Of a stretch of 64,000 bases of DNA, positions 8,113 through 17,364 are shown piece by piece. The notes under the pieces are model-generated. The model searched no databases, had not been told where the DNA came from, and saw only the letters and a program-made list of their open reading frames with translations. The translations under genes were made by a program, and so were the position numbers. Position 1 is the stretch's first letter. Every line of letters starts with the position of its first letter. This DNA comes from Streptomyces sp. NBC_01551. GTDB taxonomy: Bacteria > Actinomycetota > Actinomycetes > Streptomycetales > Streptomycetaceae. The stretch spans positions 6,529,225 to 6,593,224 of the forward strand of contig NZ_JAPEPX010000001.1 of assembly GCF_026339935.1 (NCBI RefSeq), written 5' to 3'.

Positions 8113-9333
8113 CTACGCCAGACCCAGCGCGAACACCGCGAACCCCGCCGCCAGCAGCCCCGCCAGGGTCCGCCGCACCGCCGGGCTCCCGCGCCCCGCC
8201 GCCGGCGCGCTCTCGAACCGGCGCGCGTACCGGGCGATGCCCACCAGCAGCGCCGCGAACACCGGCAGCCACGCCAGCCGCACCGCGATCCAGCCCAGGC
8301 TGTCCGGGGCCGCCGTCAGCCCCGCCACCTCACCCACGAACGAGCCGGGAACCGCGGCCGCCAGCAGCGCCGTCTGGTGCCAGCACAGGATCGTCATGGC
8401 GCACAGGTTGACCACGACCACCGGCGCCCACAGCGCCGGCCGGGCCAGCAGCGCCGCCAGCCGGTCCCGCAGCAGGACCGCCGCCCCCGACTGCGCCGCC
8501 GCCAGCGCCAGGACCAGCAGCGACGGCGGGTGCGAGTTCGTGCGCACCTCACCCGGCACGCCCACCATCGACGCCGGGTAGTGGAACACCAGCAGCAGTA
8601 CCGCGAACAGCGCCGCCCCGCCCGCCAGCAGCAGCCAGGCCCCGCGCCGCCCCATCCGCCGCTCGCCCCACGCAACGCCCAGCTGGTACGCGAACAGCCA
8701 CCCCGGCAGCACGTTCACCACGGCCAGCCAGCCCGGCACCGAGTCGGCGAACGGCCCGTAGCGCAGGAAGTCCACCACGGCGACCGCCCCCAGCAGCGGG
8801 GCCGCCGCCCAGCCGCCCAGCCGGCGTGCCGCCCGTACGCAGTACGGGGTCAGCGCCGTGACCACCACGTACACCCCGACGAACCACAGCGGCTGGACCA
8901 CCAGCTTCGCCCCGGTCCGCAGCGTGACCTCCGGCACCCCGGCCGCGTGCAGCACCGGCGCCGCCAGCGCCCACACCGCCGTGACCCCGAGCACCGGCCG
9001 CCCCAACCGGACGATCCGGCCCTTCAGCCAGGCCCCGGCGGAACCCGTACGCCGGTGGTAGGAGCCCACCGACGCGTATCCGCCCACGAGGAAGAAGACG
9101 CCTAGCATCTGGAGCAGCCAACTGGCCGGCGCCAGGCCCCCGAACGAGGACAGCGGGCTGGCGTTGTGCAAGGCGCCCTCGGAGTCCAGGGTGAACCCGC
9201 CGAGCAGCCAGTGCCCGGTCGGCACGGCCAGCAGCGCGAGGGCGCGCAGACCGTCGACCGCCCGGTCGCGGTGGGCGGGGGTCTGCCGCTCGATCCGCTC
9301 CGCGGTCGCCTTGAGCAGCGTCATCGTGCTCAT
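8113..9333 (-). CDS. Membrane acyltransferase (acyltransferase 3 / OafA-like family)
   Basis: A 406-residue polytopic membrane protein with about ten hydrophobic helices. Its opening matches the family signature of Arg and His separated by one helix (RAVDGLRALALL, then GHW). Family members transfer acetyl or other acyl groups to polysaccharides, antibiotics or peptidoglycan from the cytoplasmic side. Its ATG at 9333 overlaps the stop of the upstream secreted hydrolase as ATGA, so the two are translationally coupled and probably work on the same envelope process. The acceptor cannot be deduced. Confidence 0.85.
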   Translation of the reverse strand: MSTMTLLKATAERIERQTPAHRDRAVDGLRALALLAVPTGHWLLGGFTLDSEGALHNASPLSSFGGLAPASWLLQMLGVFFLVGGYASVGSYHRRTGSAGAWLKGRIVRLGRPVLGVTAVWALAAPVLHAAGVPEVTLRTGAKLVVQPLWFVGVYVVVTALTPYCVRAARRLGGWAAAPLLGAVAVVDFLRYGPFADSVPGWLAVVNVLPGWLFAYQLGVAWGERRMGRRGAWLLLAGGAALFAVLLLVFHYPASMVGVPGEVRTNSHPPSLLVLALAAAQSGAAVLLRDRLAALLARPALWAPVVVVNLCAMTILCWHQTALLAAAVPGSFVGEVAGLTAAPDSLGWIAVRLAWLPVFAALLVGIARYARRFESAPAAGRGSPAVRRTLAGLLAAGFAVFALGLA

Positions 9334-10373
9334 CGGGCCGCCCCCTTCGCGATCTCGGCGAAGGCCGCCAGGGACTGGGTGCCGGGCGTGAAGTAGCCGG
9401 TGTGCCCCTGCACGTCGGCGGCGGGCACCCGGCGCGCCCCGAAGGCGGCGGAGACCGGGTCGGCGCCGTGTCCGAGCCCGGCGAACTCCACGTTCGGTAT
9501 GTCGGAGATCCAGTCGGACGGCCCCCGGGCCGCCCACACCCGGGCCCCCGTGCCGAGATCCGCGACGTCGTCGGCGCGCATCCCGGGGGAGCCGAACACG
9601 ACGATGTCCGAGGCGTCGGTGTGCCGGACCGCGAGCCCGCCGACCACCGAGCCGTAGCTGTGGCAGAACAGCACCGGGTCGGGCGCCCCGACCGCGTCGA
9701 GCCCGTCGGTGAACCGGGCCAGCCGCTTCGCACCGGCCGCCGCGAGCCGCCCGCCGGCCGCGTCCAGGCCGACGCCGACCGGGGTGGTGTAGCCGGTCCA
9801 CGCCACCACCGCGGTGTCCCCGCCGGCCGCGGCGCGCAGCGACCGGGCCATCCCGGCCGGGCCGGTGTAGGGGGCGCGCTCCGCGTCGTACGTGGTGGCG
9901 TCGCTGTCCGAACCCGGAACGACCACCGAGACGTGCGCCGCCCGCTCCAGGTCCCCGAACACCTCGGCGACCTGGCCCCGGCCGCGCGGGTCGAACGCCA
10001 GGATCTGCCGGCCCCCGGCGGCGAGGGAGGCGTACCGCGCGTCACCGCTCGCGGCGACGGCGATCCGGTTCGCCTCGTACCGCAGGGTGAGCGGCGCCCC
10101 GTCCAGATTGCCCACCACCATCGGGTGGCGGCGCAGGAGTTCCCGGCGCTCCGTCTCGTCCAGACCGGCGAAGAACCGGGCGACCTCGTGCGGCGTCGCG
10201 CGCGCCGGATCGGGCAGCGGCCGCCCGGACACCGTGTCGGCCTGCCAGGCCGCGGTGCCCGGCGGGGGCCCGGTGACCGCCTGCTGGCTGTTCCCGGAGG
10301 CCCAGCCCGCGGTCCCCGCCACCACCGTCACCGCCAGTGCGGCCGTGACCAGCGTCCTTGCGAAGCGGCCCAT
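9330..10373 (-). CDS. Secreted alpha/beta hydrolase (DUF1023 family)
   Basis: A 347-residue protein with a Sec signal peptide (Arg at position 3, hydrophobic stretch, cut near residue 27). It has the DUF1023 alpha/beta-hydrolase core found in exported actinobacterial proteins. The nucleophile elbow reads CHSYGSVVGG and is followed by FGSPGMRADD; the acidic and histidine residues of the triad would lie further on, with a likely catalytic His in DVQGHTGYF near the end. The probable activity is esterase or lipase-like on cell-surface substrates. It is the first gene of a coupled pair with the acyltransferase and lies about 150 bases downstream of a two-component system on the same strand. Confidence 0.85.
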   Translation of the reverse strand: MGRFARTLVTAALAVTVVAGTAGWASGNSQQAVTGPPPGTAAWQADTVSGRPLPDPARATPHEVARFFAGLDETERRELLRRHPMVVGNLDGAPLTLRYEANRIAVAASGDARYASLAAGGRQILAFDPRGRGQVAEVFGDLERAAHVSVVVPGSDSDATTYDAERAPYTGPAGMARSLRAAAGGDTAVVAWTGYTTPVGVGLDAAGGRLAAAGAKRLARFTDGLDAVGAPDPVLFCHSYGSVVGGLAVRHTDASDIVVFGSPGMRADDVADLGTGARVWAARGPSDWISDIPNVEFAGLGHGADPVSAAFGARRVPAADVQGHTGYFTPGTQSLAAFAEIAKGAAR

Positions 10374-10519
10374 GCCCCTTCTCCTCTCCTCGTGACGGGG
10401 GAGAAGGTAGGAAGGAGGTACCCGGCCGTACGTCGGACCGGGGAGCCAAGTCGGATGTCATACCCGGGTAGGGGGTGGAGGAGGCCGCCGGGGATTCAGG
10501 CAGCGGGCCGGACGGTGCG

Positions 10520-11200
10520 TCAGGCGCTGTCGCCCGGCCGCACCAGCCCCGCCTCGTACGCGAAGATCACCGCCTGCGCCCGGTCCCGCAGGTCCAGCTT
10601 GGCCAGCACCCGCCCGATGTGCGTCTTGACCGTCTGCTCCGCGACCACGAGGTGTCCGGCGATCTCCTGGTTCGACAGCCCGCGCGCGATCAGCTCCAGC
10701 ACCTCGGTCTCCCGAGGGGTGAGCCCGTTCAGGCGCAGCGCCGGGTCCTTGCGCGGCGCCGGCCGCTGCTGGACGAAGTCCGCGATCAGCCGCCGGGTCA
10801 CCGAGGGTGCCAGCAGCGCCTCGCCCGAGGCGACCACCCGGACCGCCGCGATCAGGTCGGCCGGCGGGGCGTCCTTGAGGAGGAATCCGGAGGCACCGGC
10901 GCGCAGCGCCTCGTACACGTAGTCGTCGATGTCGAAGGTGGTGAGCATCAGCACCTTCGGCCGGTGCACCACGCCCGGCGGGGGATCGAGGATCTCCCGC
11001 GCCGCCGTGAGGCCGTCCATCTCGGGCATCCGTACGTCCATCAGCACCACGTCCGGGTGCACGGTGCGGGAGACCTGCACGCCCTGCCGGCCGTCGGGGG
11101 CCTCGCCCACCACGTCGATGTCGGCCTGCGCGGACAGCAGCGCGGCGAACCCCGCGCGCACCATGGCCTGGTCGTCGACGATGATCACGCGGATGGTCAA
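10520..11200 (-). CDS. NarL/LuxR-family response regulator
   Basis: A 226-residue regulator with a receiver domain (paired acidic residues DD at 9-10, phosphoacceptor Asp55 in LMDVRMP, switch Thr and Lys in the LTTFD and LKDAPP segments). A C-terminal LuxR helix-turn-helix carries LTPRETEVLELIARGLSNQEIA. The ATG overlaps the stop of the kinase gene by four bases, so the two are a cognate pair. The hydrolase and acyltransferase genes downstream are candidate targets. Confidence 0.95.
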   Translation of the reverse strand: MTIRVIIVDDQAMVRAGFAALLSAQADIDVVGEAPDGRQGVQVSRTVHPDVVLMDVRMPEMDGLTAAREILDPPPGVVHRPKVLMLTTFDIDDYVYEALRAGASGFLLKDAPPADLIAAVRVVASGEALLAPSVTRRLIADFVQQRPAPRKDPALRLNGLTPRETEVLELIARGLSNQEIAGHLVVAEQTVKTHIGRVLAKLDLRDRAQAVIFAYEAGLVRPGDSA

Positions 11201-12516
11201 CTGGCGTCCTTGGGCTCGGTCAGCGGCTCGGTCAGCGGCAGGCGGGCGGCGACCCGGAAGCCGCCGTCGGGCAGCGGGCCGGTGTCCAGCGTCCCGCCCG
11301 TCAACCGTACGCGCTCCCGCATCCCCACGAGCCCGTGCCCCGTACCCGAACCCTCCAGCGCCACCACCGCGTCCCGGGCCGGGCCGTTGACCACGAGGAC
11401 GAGTACCTCCGCCGCGTCGTACGTCACCGAGACCCGGGTCTCGGCACCCGGAGCGTGCCGCACCACATTGGCCAGCGCCTCCTGCACGATCCGGAACGCC
11501 GACAGGTCCACGGCGGGAGGCGCCGCCTCGGACACCCCGGCCGCCAGCGACAACTCCACCGGCTGCCCGGCCCGTACGGTCGCCTCCACCAGCTGCTGGA
11601 GCCGGTCGAGCCCCGGCTGCGGGGCCCGCTCGCCGCCCGGCCCCTGCGACCCGTCGCCGCGCAGGACCGTCAGCAGCCGCCTCATCTCGCCCAGCGACTC
11701 CCGGGCGCTCGCCGCGATCGCCGCGAACTCCTCCCGCACCGGCTCCGGCATGCCGGGCAGCCGGTACGGCGCGGAGTCCGCCTGCACGGTGATCACCGAC
11801 ATGTGGTGCGCCACCACGTCGTGCAACTCCCGCGCGATCCGGGCCCGTTCCTCCAGCAGCGTGCGCCGGGACCGCTCGGCCTCGCTGATGCTCTCCTGCT
11901 CGGCGATCCGCTGCTGGGCGTCACCGAGCCCGCGCAGCGCGCCCGTCAGCGCCAGCACGACCCCGCTCAGCACGAACAGCAGCGCCACGGTGGTCATCAC
12001 GCCCTCGGGCTGGGAGAACCCCAGCACCGTCCCGACCGCGCCGGTCACCAGCCACACCCCGACCAGCGTCCGGATCGACTCGCGCAGCCCGAGGCACGCC
12101 ATCAGCGCCAGGTACCCGACGATGACCATCGGCGTCCACGGCCAGGCGTGCCCGGCCACCTGATCGGCGCGGATCAGCAGCATCGCCCCGAGCGTGTCCG
12201 CCACCAGGATCAGGCCCCACGCCGCCAGCGGCCGCGTCACCGCCAGCAGCAGCGGTACCGTCTGGGCCACGCCCAGCGCGCCGGCCCAGCCGCCGCCCGC
12301 CTTGTAGTCGTTGGTCAGCACCGCGATGGTCGTGGGCAGCAGCGAGACGACGAAGAGCCCCATCACCACGTACGGCAGCCCCCGCTGCCACGCCTTGGGC
12401 GCCCGCGCGAACAGCGGCTCCGCCGCCCGCGCGGGCGTACGCAGCACCACCGACAGCCGGGGCATCGCGCGCGGCTCCCGCGCGGAGGGGGCGGGGGTAC
12501 GGGCTCGATCGCTCAT
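11197..12516 (-). CDS. Sensor histidine kinase (HisKA_3, NarL-partner type)
   Basis: A 439-residue membrane kinase. Several hydrophobic segments fill residues about 48-195. The dimerisation and phosphoacceptor helix follows, with His232 in ARELHDVVAHH, and a short HATPase domain carries the glycine-rich GTGHGLVGMRERV. There is no extracellular sensor domain of any size, so the stimulus is likely sensed in or near the membrane. It is the promoter-proximal gene of the pair with the response regulator and is divergent from the AEC transporter. Confidence 0.93.
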   Translation of the reverse strand: MSDRARTPAPSAREPRAMPRLSVVLRTPARAAEPLFARAPKAWQRGLPYVVMGLFVVSLLPTTIAVLTNDYKAGGGWAGALGVAQTVPLLLAVTRPLAAWGLILVADTLGAMLLIRADQVAGHAWPWTPMVIVGYLALMACLGLRESIRTLVGVWLVTGAVGTVLGFSQPEGVMTTVALLFVLSGVVLALTGALRGLGDAQQRIAEQESISEAERSRRTLLEERARIARELHDVVAHHMSVITVQADSAPYRLPGMPEPVREEFAAIAASARESLGEMRRLLTVLRGDGSQGPGGERAPQPGLDRLQQLVEATVRAGQPVELSLAAGVSEAAPPAVDLSAFRIVQEALANVVRHAPGAETRVSVTYDAAEVLVLVVNGPARDAVVALEGSGTGHGLVGMRERVRLTGGTLDTGPLPDGGFRVAARLPLTEPLTEPKDAS

Positions 12517-12616
12517 GATCGGTCCAGCCTAAGCGGGACCGGACCCCGGGGGAGGGCGGCGGGGTGTACGGATAGGCTGCGCGCATCGGGGCGATCACGG
12601 GGGAGAGCCGGAACAC

Positions 12617-13564
12617 ATGGGCGGGGCGGCCGCACTCGAGAAACTGGTGCCGGTACTGCTGGCCTTCGGCGGCGGGGCGCTGCTCGCGCGCCGCAAGGCC
12701 GTCCCGGCCGAGGCCTCCAAGGCCTTCGCCGACTACGCCTTCCTCTTCGCCGTCCCCTGCTACCTCTTCGGCAACATCTACACCAGCGACCTCGGCGCCC
12801 TCTTCGACTGGCGGGCGATCGGCGGCTACGCGGCCACCGCCGCCCTCGCGGTGCTCGCGGTCGCCGTGGCCGCGACCGCCGGCGGGATACGGGAGCCGCG
12901 CGCCGTGGCGCTGCGCGTGATGGCCTCGGTCCAGGTGAACACCGCCTACTTCGCCGTCCCCGTGTTCATCACCGTGTTCGGGACGGCCGCCCCGATCTTC
13001 CCGGTGCTGCTCTTCCAGGTCTGCGTGCTGTCCCTGGTCGTCATCTCCATCATGGAACTCGGCCGCGCGGGTCCCGCCGCCGGCGGCCCCGGCGCCCGGC
13101 TCGCGCGGGCCGTCGGAGCCTCCCTGGCCACGCCGCTGGTCCTCGCCTGCAACGCCGGGATCCTGCTCAACCTGCTGTCGGTGCGGGTCCCGGCGGTCGT
13201 GCTGGACGGGGCGGCGTTCGTCGGCGACAGCGCCTCCCCGGTCGCCCTGTTCGCCCTCGGTCTCCACCTGGGCGGGCAGGGCCTGGACATCCGGGGCACC
13301 TCGCGGGAGGAGATGGCCCTGATCACCTTCAAGTGCCTGGGCTTTCCGCTGCTGGCCTGGGTGGTGTGCGGGGCGCTGTTCGACGTACCGGGGCAGTGGC
13401 TCGCGTACCTCGTGCTGATCGCGGCGATGCCGACGCCGCAGAACCTGTTCGTCTTCGCACAGCGCTACGACGTGGGCGTGGACCTCTCCGCCTCGATCGT
13501 GATCAAGTCCTCAGTGGTTTCCCTGGTGTTGCTGCCCCTCTGGCTGCATACGGTGGCCTCATGA
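12617..13564 (+). CDS. AEC (auxin efflux carrier) family transporter
   Basis: A 315-residue membrane protein with ten hydrophobic helices in two halves. The pattern includes FPVLLFQV in the middle and SASIVIKSSVVSLVLLPLW at the end, as in bacterial AEC permeases for malate, malonate or other organic acids. Substrate and direction are unknown. ATG 12617 follows GGGGGAGAG with suitable spacing. Its stop overlaps the start of the HXXEE gene as ATGA. Confidence 0.88.
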   Translation: MGGAAALEKLVPVLLAFGGGALLARRKAVPAEASKAFADYAFLFAVPCYLFGNIYTSDLGALFDWRAIGGYAATAALAVLAVAVAATAGGIREPRAVALRVMASVQVNTAYFAVPVFITVFGTAAPIFPVLLFQVCVLSLVVISIMELGRAGPAAGGPGARLARAVGASLATPLVLACNAGILLNLLSVRVPAVVLDGAAFVGDSASPVALFALGLHLGGQGLDIRGTSREEMALITFKCLGFPLLAWVVCGALFDVPGQWLAYLVLIAAMPTPQNLFVFAQRYDVGVDLSASIVIKSSVVSLVLLPLWLHTVAS

Positions 13565-14157
13565 GCGATTCGAACTGGGCGCCGGCCACCCTCGCCCCCG
13601 CCACACTGGGCCTGCTGGCCGCCTGGGCCGTGCACGACCTGGAGGAGGTGGTCGCCGTGCCGAGCTGGTCCCGCACCCGGGTACCCGTGCTGCGCGAGCG
13701 CCACCCCCGCGTTCCCGACCGGGTCTGGCGGCGCCTCGAAGACATCGACGCCCGCGAGTTCGCCACCGCAGTCGCCGTCATGGGCGTCGTGGTCGCGGCG
13801 GCCGCCGCCGACGGGTACCGCACCGGGGGCCGTTCGGCCTTCTACCAGAGCGCCCTCAACGGGTTCGGCCTGCACGGCGTCGTCCACCTCGCACAGGCCG
13901 CCGCGACCCGCGGCTACACTCCGGGCGTGGCCACCTCGCCGCTGATCGTCGTCCCGTTCACCCTCTGGGCCCGCGGCCGGCTGCGGCGCGCCGGGGTGCT
14001 GCGGCCGACGCGCGCCCGGGACCTGGCGCGGGGTCTCGGGCTGGCCGGCGCGGCCACCGTGGCCGCGCATGCCGCGGCCCGGCGGATCCGGCGCGGCCCG
14101 TGCGGCCGGGGCGGTCAGGACGGCCGGGTCGGTCAGGTCGGCCCGGTCGGTCCGTAG
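13561..14157 (+). CDS. HXXEE domain membrane protein
   Basis: A 198-residue protein with the HXXEE motif as HDLEE near residue 24. A long hydrophobic region continues to a second histidine-bearing helix (GLHGVVHLAQA) and a third helix starting PLIVVPF. The conserved His and Glu residues suggest a metal-dependent membrane enzyme or transporter, but the family's function is unknown. The C-terminus ends in a Gly/Arg/Val-rich tail. It is translationally coupled to the AEC permease, so the two may act together. Confidence 0.85.
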   Translation: MSDSNWAPATLAPATLGLLAAWAVHDLEEVVAVPSWSRTRVPVLRERHPRVPDRVWRRLEDIDAREFATAVAVMGVVVAAAAADGYRTGGRSAFYQSALNGFGLHGVVHLAQAAATRGYTPGVATSPLIVVPFTLWARGRLRRAGVLRPTRARDLARGLGLAGAATVAAHAAARRIRRGPCGRGGQDGRVGQVGPVGP

Positions 14158-14215
14158 GCGTACAGAGAACGAGGCGCCTGCCGCTTCCCCGGCGGGTTCC
14201 GCTCGTTGACCGGGC

Positions 14216-14608
14216 ATGGAGCTGCCGACCATCGCGGCGCCCGGCGTCGGTGAACGGGCCGACGCCGCGGCCGATGCCGCCTGCCACCTCTACGACGCCG
14301 TCGCGCCCTGGCGCGCCCGCGAGCCCGGCGGCTGGAGCCGGACCGCCGCCGAGGACGCCGCCGAGGCCATCGAGACCACCGCCCACGCCCTCGCGCACGT
14401 CCACCCGCGCGCCGAGGTCATCCTGGCGCCCGTCCACGTCGCCCTCGCCGACCTGCGCCGCCAGCTCGCGCTGCCGCCGCCGGACGCGCTGACCGCCGAG
14501 GGGCTTCCCGCGACCCCGCGTACGGTCGGCAACCCGCGCCGGACCCGGTGGGTGCGGGTGGTCACGCTCCCCGAGCCCCGGCAACAGCGCTCTCGTACAA
14601 CCTCCTGA
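14216..14608 (+). CDS. Hypothetical small alpha-helical protein
   Basis: A 130-residue protein with no recognisable domain. Residues 10-95 look like three amphipathic helices (for example AAEDAAEAIETTAHALAHVH), and third codon positions are almost all G or C, so it is probably expressed. The last 40 residues are Arg/Thr-rich, and the final 47 bases overlap the convergent protease gene. The protein may end in a disordered tail. I found no relation to its neighbours. Confidence 0.6.
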   Translation: MELPTIAAPGVGERADAAADAACHLYDAVAPWRAREPGGWSRTAAEDAAEAIETTAHALAHVHPRAEVILAPVHVALADLRRQLALPPPDALTAEGLPATPRTVGNPRRTRWVRVVTLPEPRQQRSRTTS

Positions 14609-15554
14609 CCTCCTGGCCGAAGTAGGAGCTGTACGAGGTGTCGGGCGTGGTCCCGCCGGTCTTCCAGCCGCCGATGACCCCGACCACCTCGCCGGTCTCG
14701 GTCTGCGGGTCGTAGTGCGCCAGGAAGGGGCCGCCGCTGGTCCCGCCGGGGTACCCGGTGCAGTCGATCCGGAGAAACGATCCGGGGCTGCCGGGGTCGG
14801 TGCTGGTGAACTTGGTCGTCCGGTTCTGGCAGCGGCGCGGGCGCGCGGCCGTCGCCGGGTAGCCGATCAGCTCGACCCGCGCGTGCGTGTAAGTGGCCCC
14901 GGTGACGAGCCGGTTCGCGCCGACCACGTCCTCCACCCGCCAGCCCTCGGCGTCCGGGCCGACCTGGGCGAACGCCACGTCCAAGGTGGCCGCCCGGTCC
15001 GGCCCCTCGCGGGGGTAGCGCGGGTCGATCCACACCTTCGGGCGCCCGTTCGCACCCCGCAGGACCGGGAACATCCCGTACGGCTGCGGGTTCGCGCGCG
15101 TGTACAGCGGTACGAAGGCCACCTGGCGGGAGTCGGGGCCGAGCAGGCAGTGCGCCGCGCTCAGCACCATGTCGTGGCCGGGGGAGGCGACCACGCTCGC
15201 CGTGCAGAAGTAGGCGCCGGCGCCCTTCATGACGAACATCCGGCCGACGACCGGGATGCCGTCGAAGTTCTCGCCGACCCCGGCCTTGGGTCCGGGGGTC
15301 TCGGGCAGCCCGGGGTTGACGGGCTCGGCGGCCGCCATCCGCTCGGGCGTCCAGAACGCCTCGGCCTCCCGCGCGGACCACGCCGTGGCGGCGGCCTGTA
15401 CGGTCCCGGCGGCCCGCGCGGCGGCGGCCGTCTGCGGGGGCGCGACGGCCCGCGCCGTGCCGGCGCCGCCGGTTCCGGCCCCGGCCACCGGCAGCGGCCC
15501 GCCGACCAGCATCAGCGCGGCCGTGGCCAGCGCCACCGTCAACGTGCGTCGCAT
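14562..15554 (-). CDS. Secreted trypsin-like serine protease
   Basis: A 330-residue exported peptidase of the S1 (V8/glutamyl-endopeptidase-like) fold. A Sec signal peptide (MRRTL, hydrophobic core, Ala-rich cut region) is followed by an Ala-rich propeptide. The triad is clear: His135 in LSAAHC, Asp192 in ATLDVAF and Ser273 in GGTSGGP. Cysteines flank the triad and could form disulphides outside the cell. I placed the start at ATG 15554, the Met immediately before the positively charged signal start, with GGAG upstream, rather than at a start 23 codons earlier. Confidence 0.92.
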   Translation of the reverse strand: MRRTLTVALATAALMLVGGPLPVAGAGTGGAGTARAVAPPQTAAAARAAGTVQAAATAWSAREAEAFWTPERMAAAEPVNPGLPETPGPKAGVGENFDGIPVVGRMFVMKGAGAYFCTASVVASPGHDMVLSAAHCLLGPDSRQVAFVPLYTRANPQPYGMFPVLRGANGRPKVWIDPRYPREGPDRAATLDVAFAQVGPDAEGWRVEDVVGANRLVTGATYTHARVELIGYPATAARPRRCQNRTTKFTSTDPGSPGSFLRIDCTGYPGGTSGGPFLAHYDPQTETGEVVGVIGGWKTGGTTPDTSYSSYFGQEVRRLYESAVAGARGA

Positions 15555-15627
15555 TCGTGGTGCTCCATTCGTCTTCGTCGCGGACGTGGCTGGTGCCGTG
15601 GCCGGAAGGGTCCACCGGGTCACGGCA

Positions 15628-17232
15628 CTAGATGGCCTGGGGGAACCGGAACAGCCGGTCGGGGTCGTAGACGCGCCGGACCTGTTCCAGCCGGGGCAGG
15701 TTCGGCCCGTGGTACGCCTCGCGCCAGCCGTCGAGCTTCGGGTCGGCGTAGTTCTGGTACGCGCGGCCGCTCGCCCAGGGGCGCAGGTCGCGCCAGAGCC
15801 CGTCGAGCCAGTCCTGGTGCCGGGCGACCTCGGCGGCCGGCGCGGACTCGGGCCAGTAGACGAGGTACTGGGCCAGGAAGGCGCTGCCCCGGTGCGCGAA
15901 CGCCGTCGCGGCGACCGGCACCCGGTTCAGGGCGCCCCCGCAGACCCCGTCGAACTGGACGACCCCGATCCCGCCCCGTGGCACGGCCCGCGGATAGCGC
16001 CGGACGGCGTCCAGGACGGCCTCGACGGCCGCCGGCGGGAGCCCGTCGCCGGTCCAGAAGTCGGAGCGGGCCGCGTAGGAGTCCCGGCCGAGCCGGCCCT
16101 GCGGGTCGCGGCCGGGCAGGGTCCCGGGGAGGCGGCACTGCGCGGCGCTCCGGTCCAGGCAGCCGGACAGGGCCCGCATGGTGTCCCCGTACCCGCGCAC
16201 GTCGATCCGGCTGTCCCGGGGCGCCCGGCCGACCAGGTCGGACAGCCGGGTCAGCCGCGCCTCCAGCTCGCGGCGCCCGCCGTCCAGGCAGACCACGCGG
16301 ACCGCGGGCACGGCCGGCCCGGACTCCGGACCGCCCTCGACGACGAACTCCACCTGGCTCCAGAACGGGTCCGGCAGCCCGGCCAGCCAGCGCTGCCAGC
16401 CGGCGAGCACGGCCGCGGAATCGCCCCCGGGCCAGTGCAGTTCGGCGACGGCGCAGTCCCCGACCCGGTGCGTAAGGAAGCGGAATTCGCTCACCACGCC
16501 GAAGTTCCCGCCGCCCGCCCCGCGCAGGGCCCAGAACAGCTCCGGATCGCGGTCGGCGTCCGCCTCGCGGACGACCCCGTCGGGGGTCACCACCAGGGCG
16601 CCCGTGAGCCGGTCGGCGGTCGCGCCGTACGCCCGCGCGGACAGCCCGAGCCCGCCGCCCAGCGTCAGCCCGGCGATGCCGACGGAGGGGCACAGTCCGG
16701 TCGGGATGGCCAGTCCGCGCCCGGCGAGGGCCGCGTTGACGTCGCCGAGGCGGGCCCCCGCCCCGATCCGTACGCCGGACCCCTCGACCGTGACGGCGGC
16801 CATGACCCCGGTGTCGACGACCAGCCCGGCGGCGCGGGTGGACCAGCCGGCGTAGCTGTGCCCACCGCCGCGCGGCACCACCGGGACGGTCGAGCGGCGG
16901 GCGAATCGCAGACAGACGGCCACGTCCCCGGCGTGCGCGGGGTAGACCACCGCCCCGGGCGCGACCGAGTCGTAGCGGGGCTGGAACAACTGCCGCGCCT
17001 CGGCGTACTCGCGCTCACCGGGCAGCACCACCCGCCCGTCGATGTCCCGCCCCAACGCGGAGAAGTCCGTCCCGCGCCGGCAGCCCCGCACCGGGCCGCC
17101 CCGCCCAGGGCCACCACCGCCCGGATCGGCGCCCCCGCTCCGCCCGCCGGCCCCGCCCGGCGCGGCCGCCCCGATGGTGGCGAGGACGGTCCCGGCGGCG
17201 CGTGCGAGGACCTGGCGGCGGTGGAGGCTCAT
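15628..17232 (-). CDS. Tat-exported FAD-linked oxidase (berberine bridge enzyme-like)
   Basis: A 534-residue flavoprotein. The N-terminus carries a twin-arginine signal (HRRQVLARAAG), so the folded, FAD-loaded enzyme is exported. The FAD_binding_4 domain shows PRGGGHSYAG, whose His is the usual covalent FAD attachment site, and LTLGGGLG. The C-terminal BBE segment ends YQNYADP followed by RVYDPDRLFRFPQ. Such enzymes oxidise sugars or alcohol groups or close rings in natural products. Start GTG/ATG choice is clear: ATG 17232 has a G-rich ribosome site just upstream. A Gly/Pro-rich linker follows the signal. Confidence 0.9.
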   Translation of the reverse strand: MSLHRRQVLARAAGTVLATIGAAAPGGAGGRSGGADPGGGGPGRGGPVRGCRRGTDFSALGRDIDGRVVLPGEREYAEARQLFQPRYDSVAPGAVVYPAHAGDVAVCLRFARRSTVPVVPRGGGHSYAGWSTRAAGLVVDTGVMAAVTVEGSGVRIGAGARLGDVNAALAGRGLAIPTGLCPSVGIAGLTLGGGLGLSARAYGATADRLTGALVVTPDGVVREADADRDPELFWALRGAGGGNFGVVSEFRFLTHRVGDCAVAELHWPGGDSAAVLAGWQRWLAGLPDPFWSQVEFVVEGGPESGPAVPAVRVVCLDGGRRELEARLTRLSDLVGRAPRDSRIDVRGYGDTMRALSGCLDRSAAQCRLPGTLPGRDPQGRLGRDSYAARSDFWTGDGLPPAAVEAVLDAVRRYPRAVPRGGIGVVQFDGVCGGALNRVPVAATAFAHRGSAFLAQYLVYWPESAPAAEVARHQDWLDGLWRDLRPWASGRAYQNYADPKLDGWREAYHGPNLPRLEQVRRVYDPDRLFRFPQAI

Positions 17233-17364
17233 CCCCCTTTCCTGCCACCGCCCGCGCCGATCGCCGCGAAGGCGGGCCCACACGCCCCGGCTTGCCCCCC
17301 GAACGGCCCACCCCGCGCGGCTCCCGCCGAGCCCCGGCCCGTCCGACGGGCGACGGGGTCCGGG

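Noticed and set aside
11335..13560. Plus-strand frame running through the histidine kinase and AEC genes into the HXXEE gene
   Set aside because: Only its last part, from ATG 13561, is real; the rest is out-of-frame sequence of better-supported genes.
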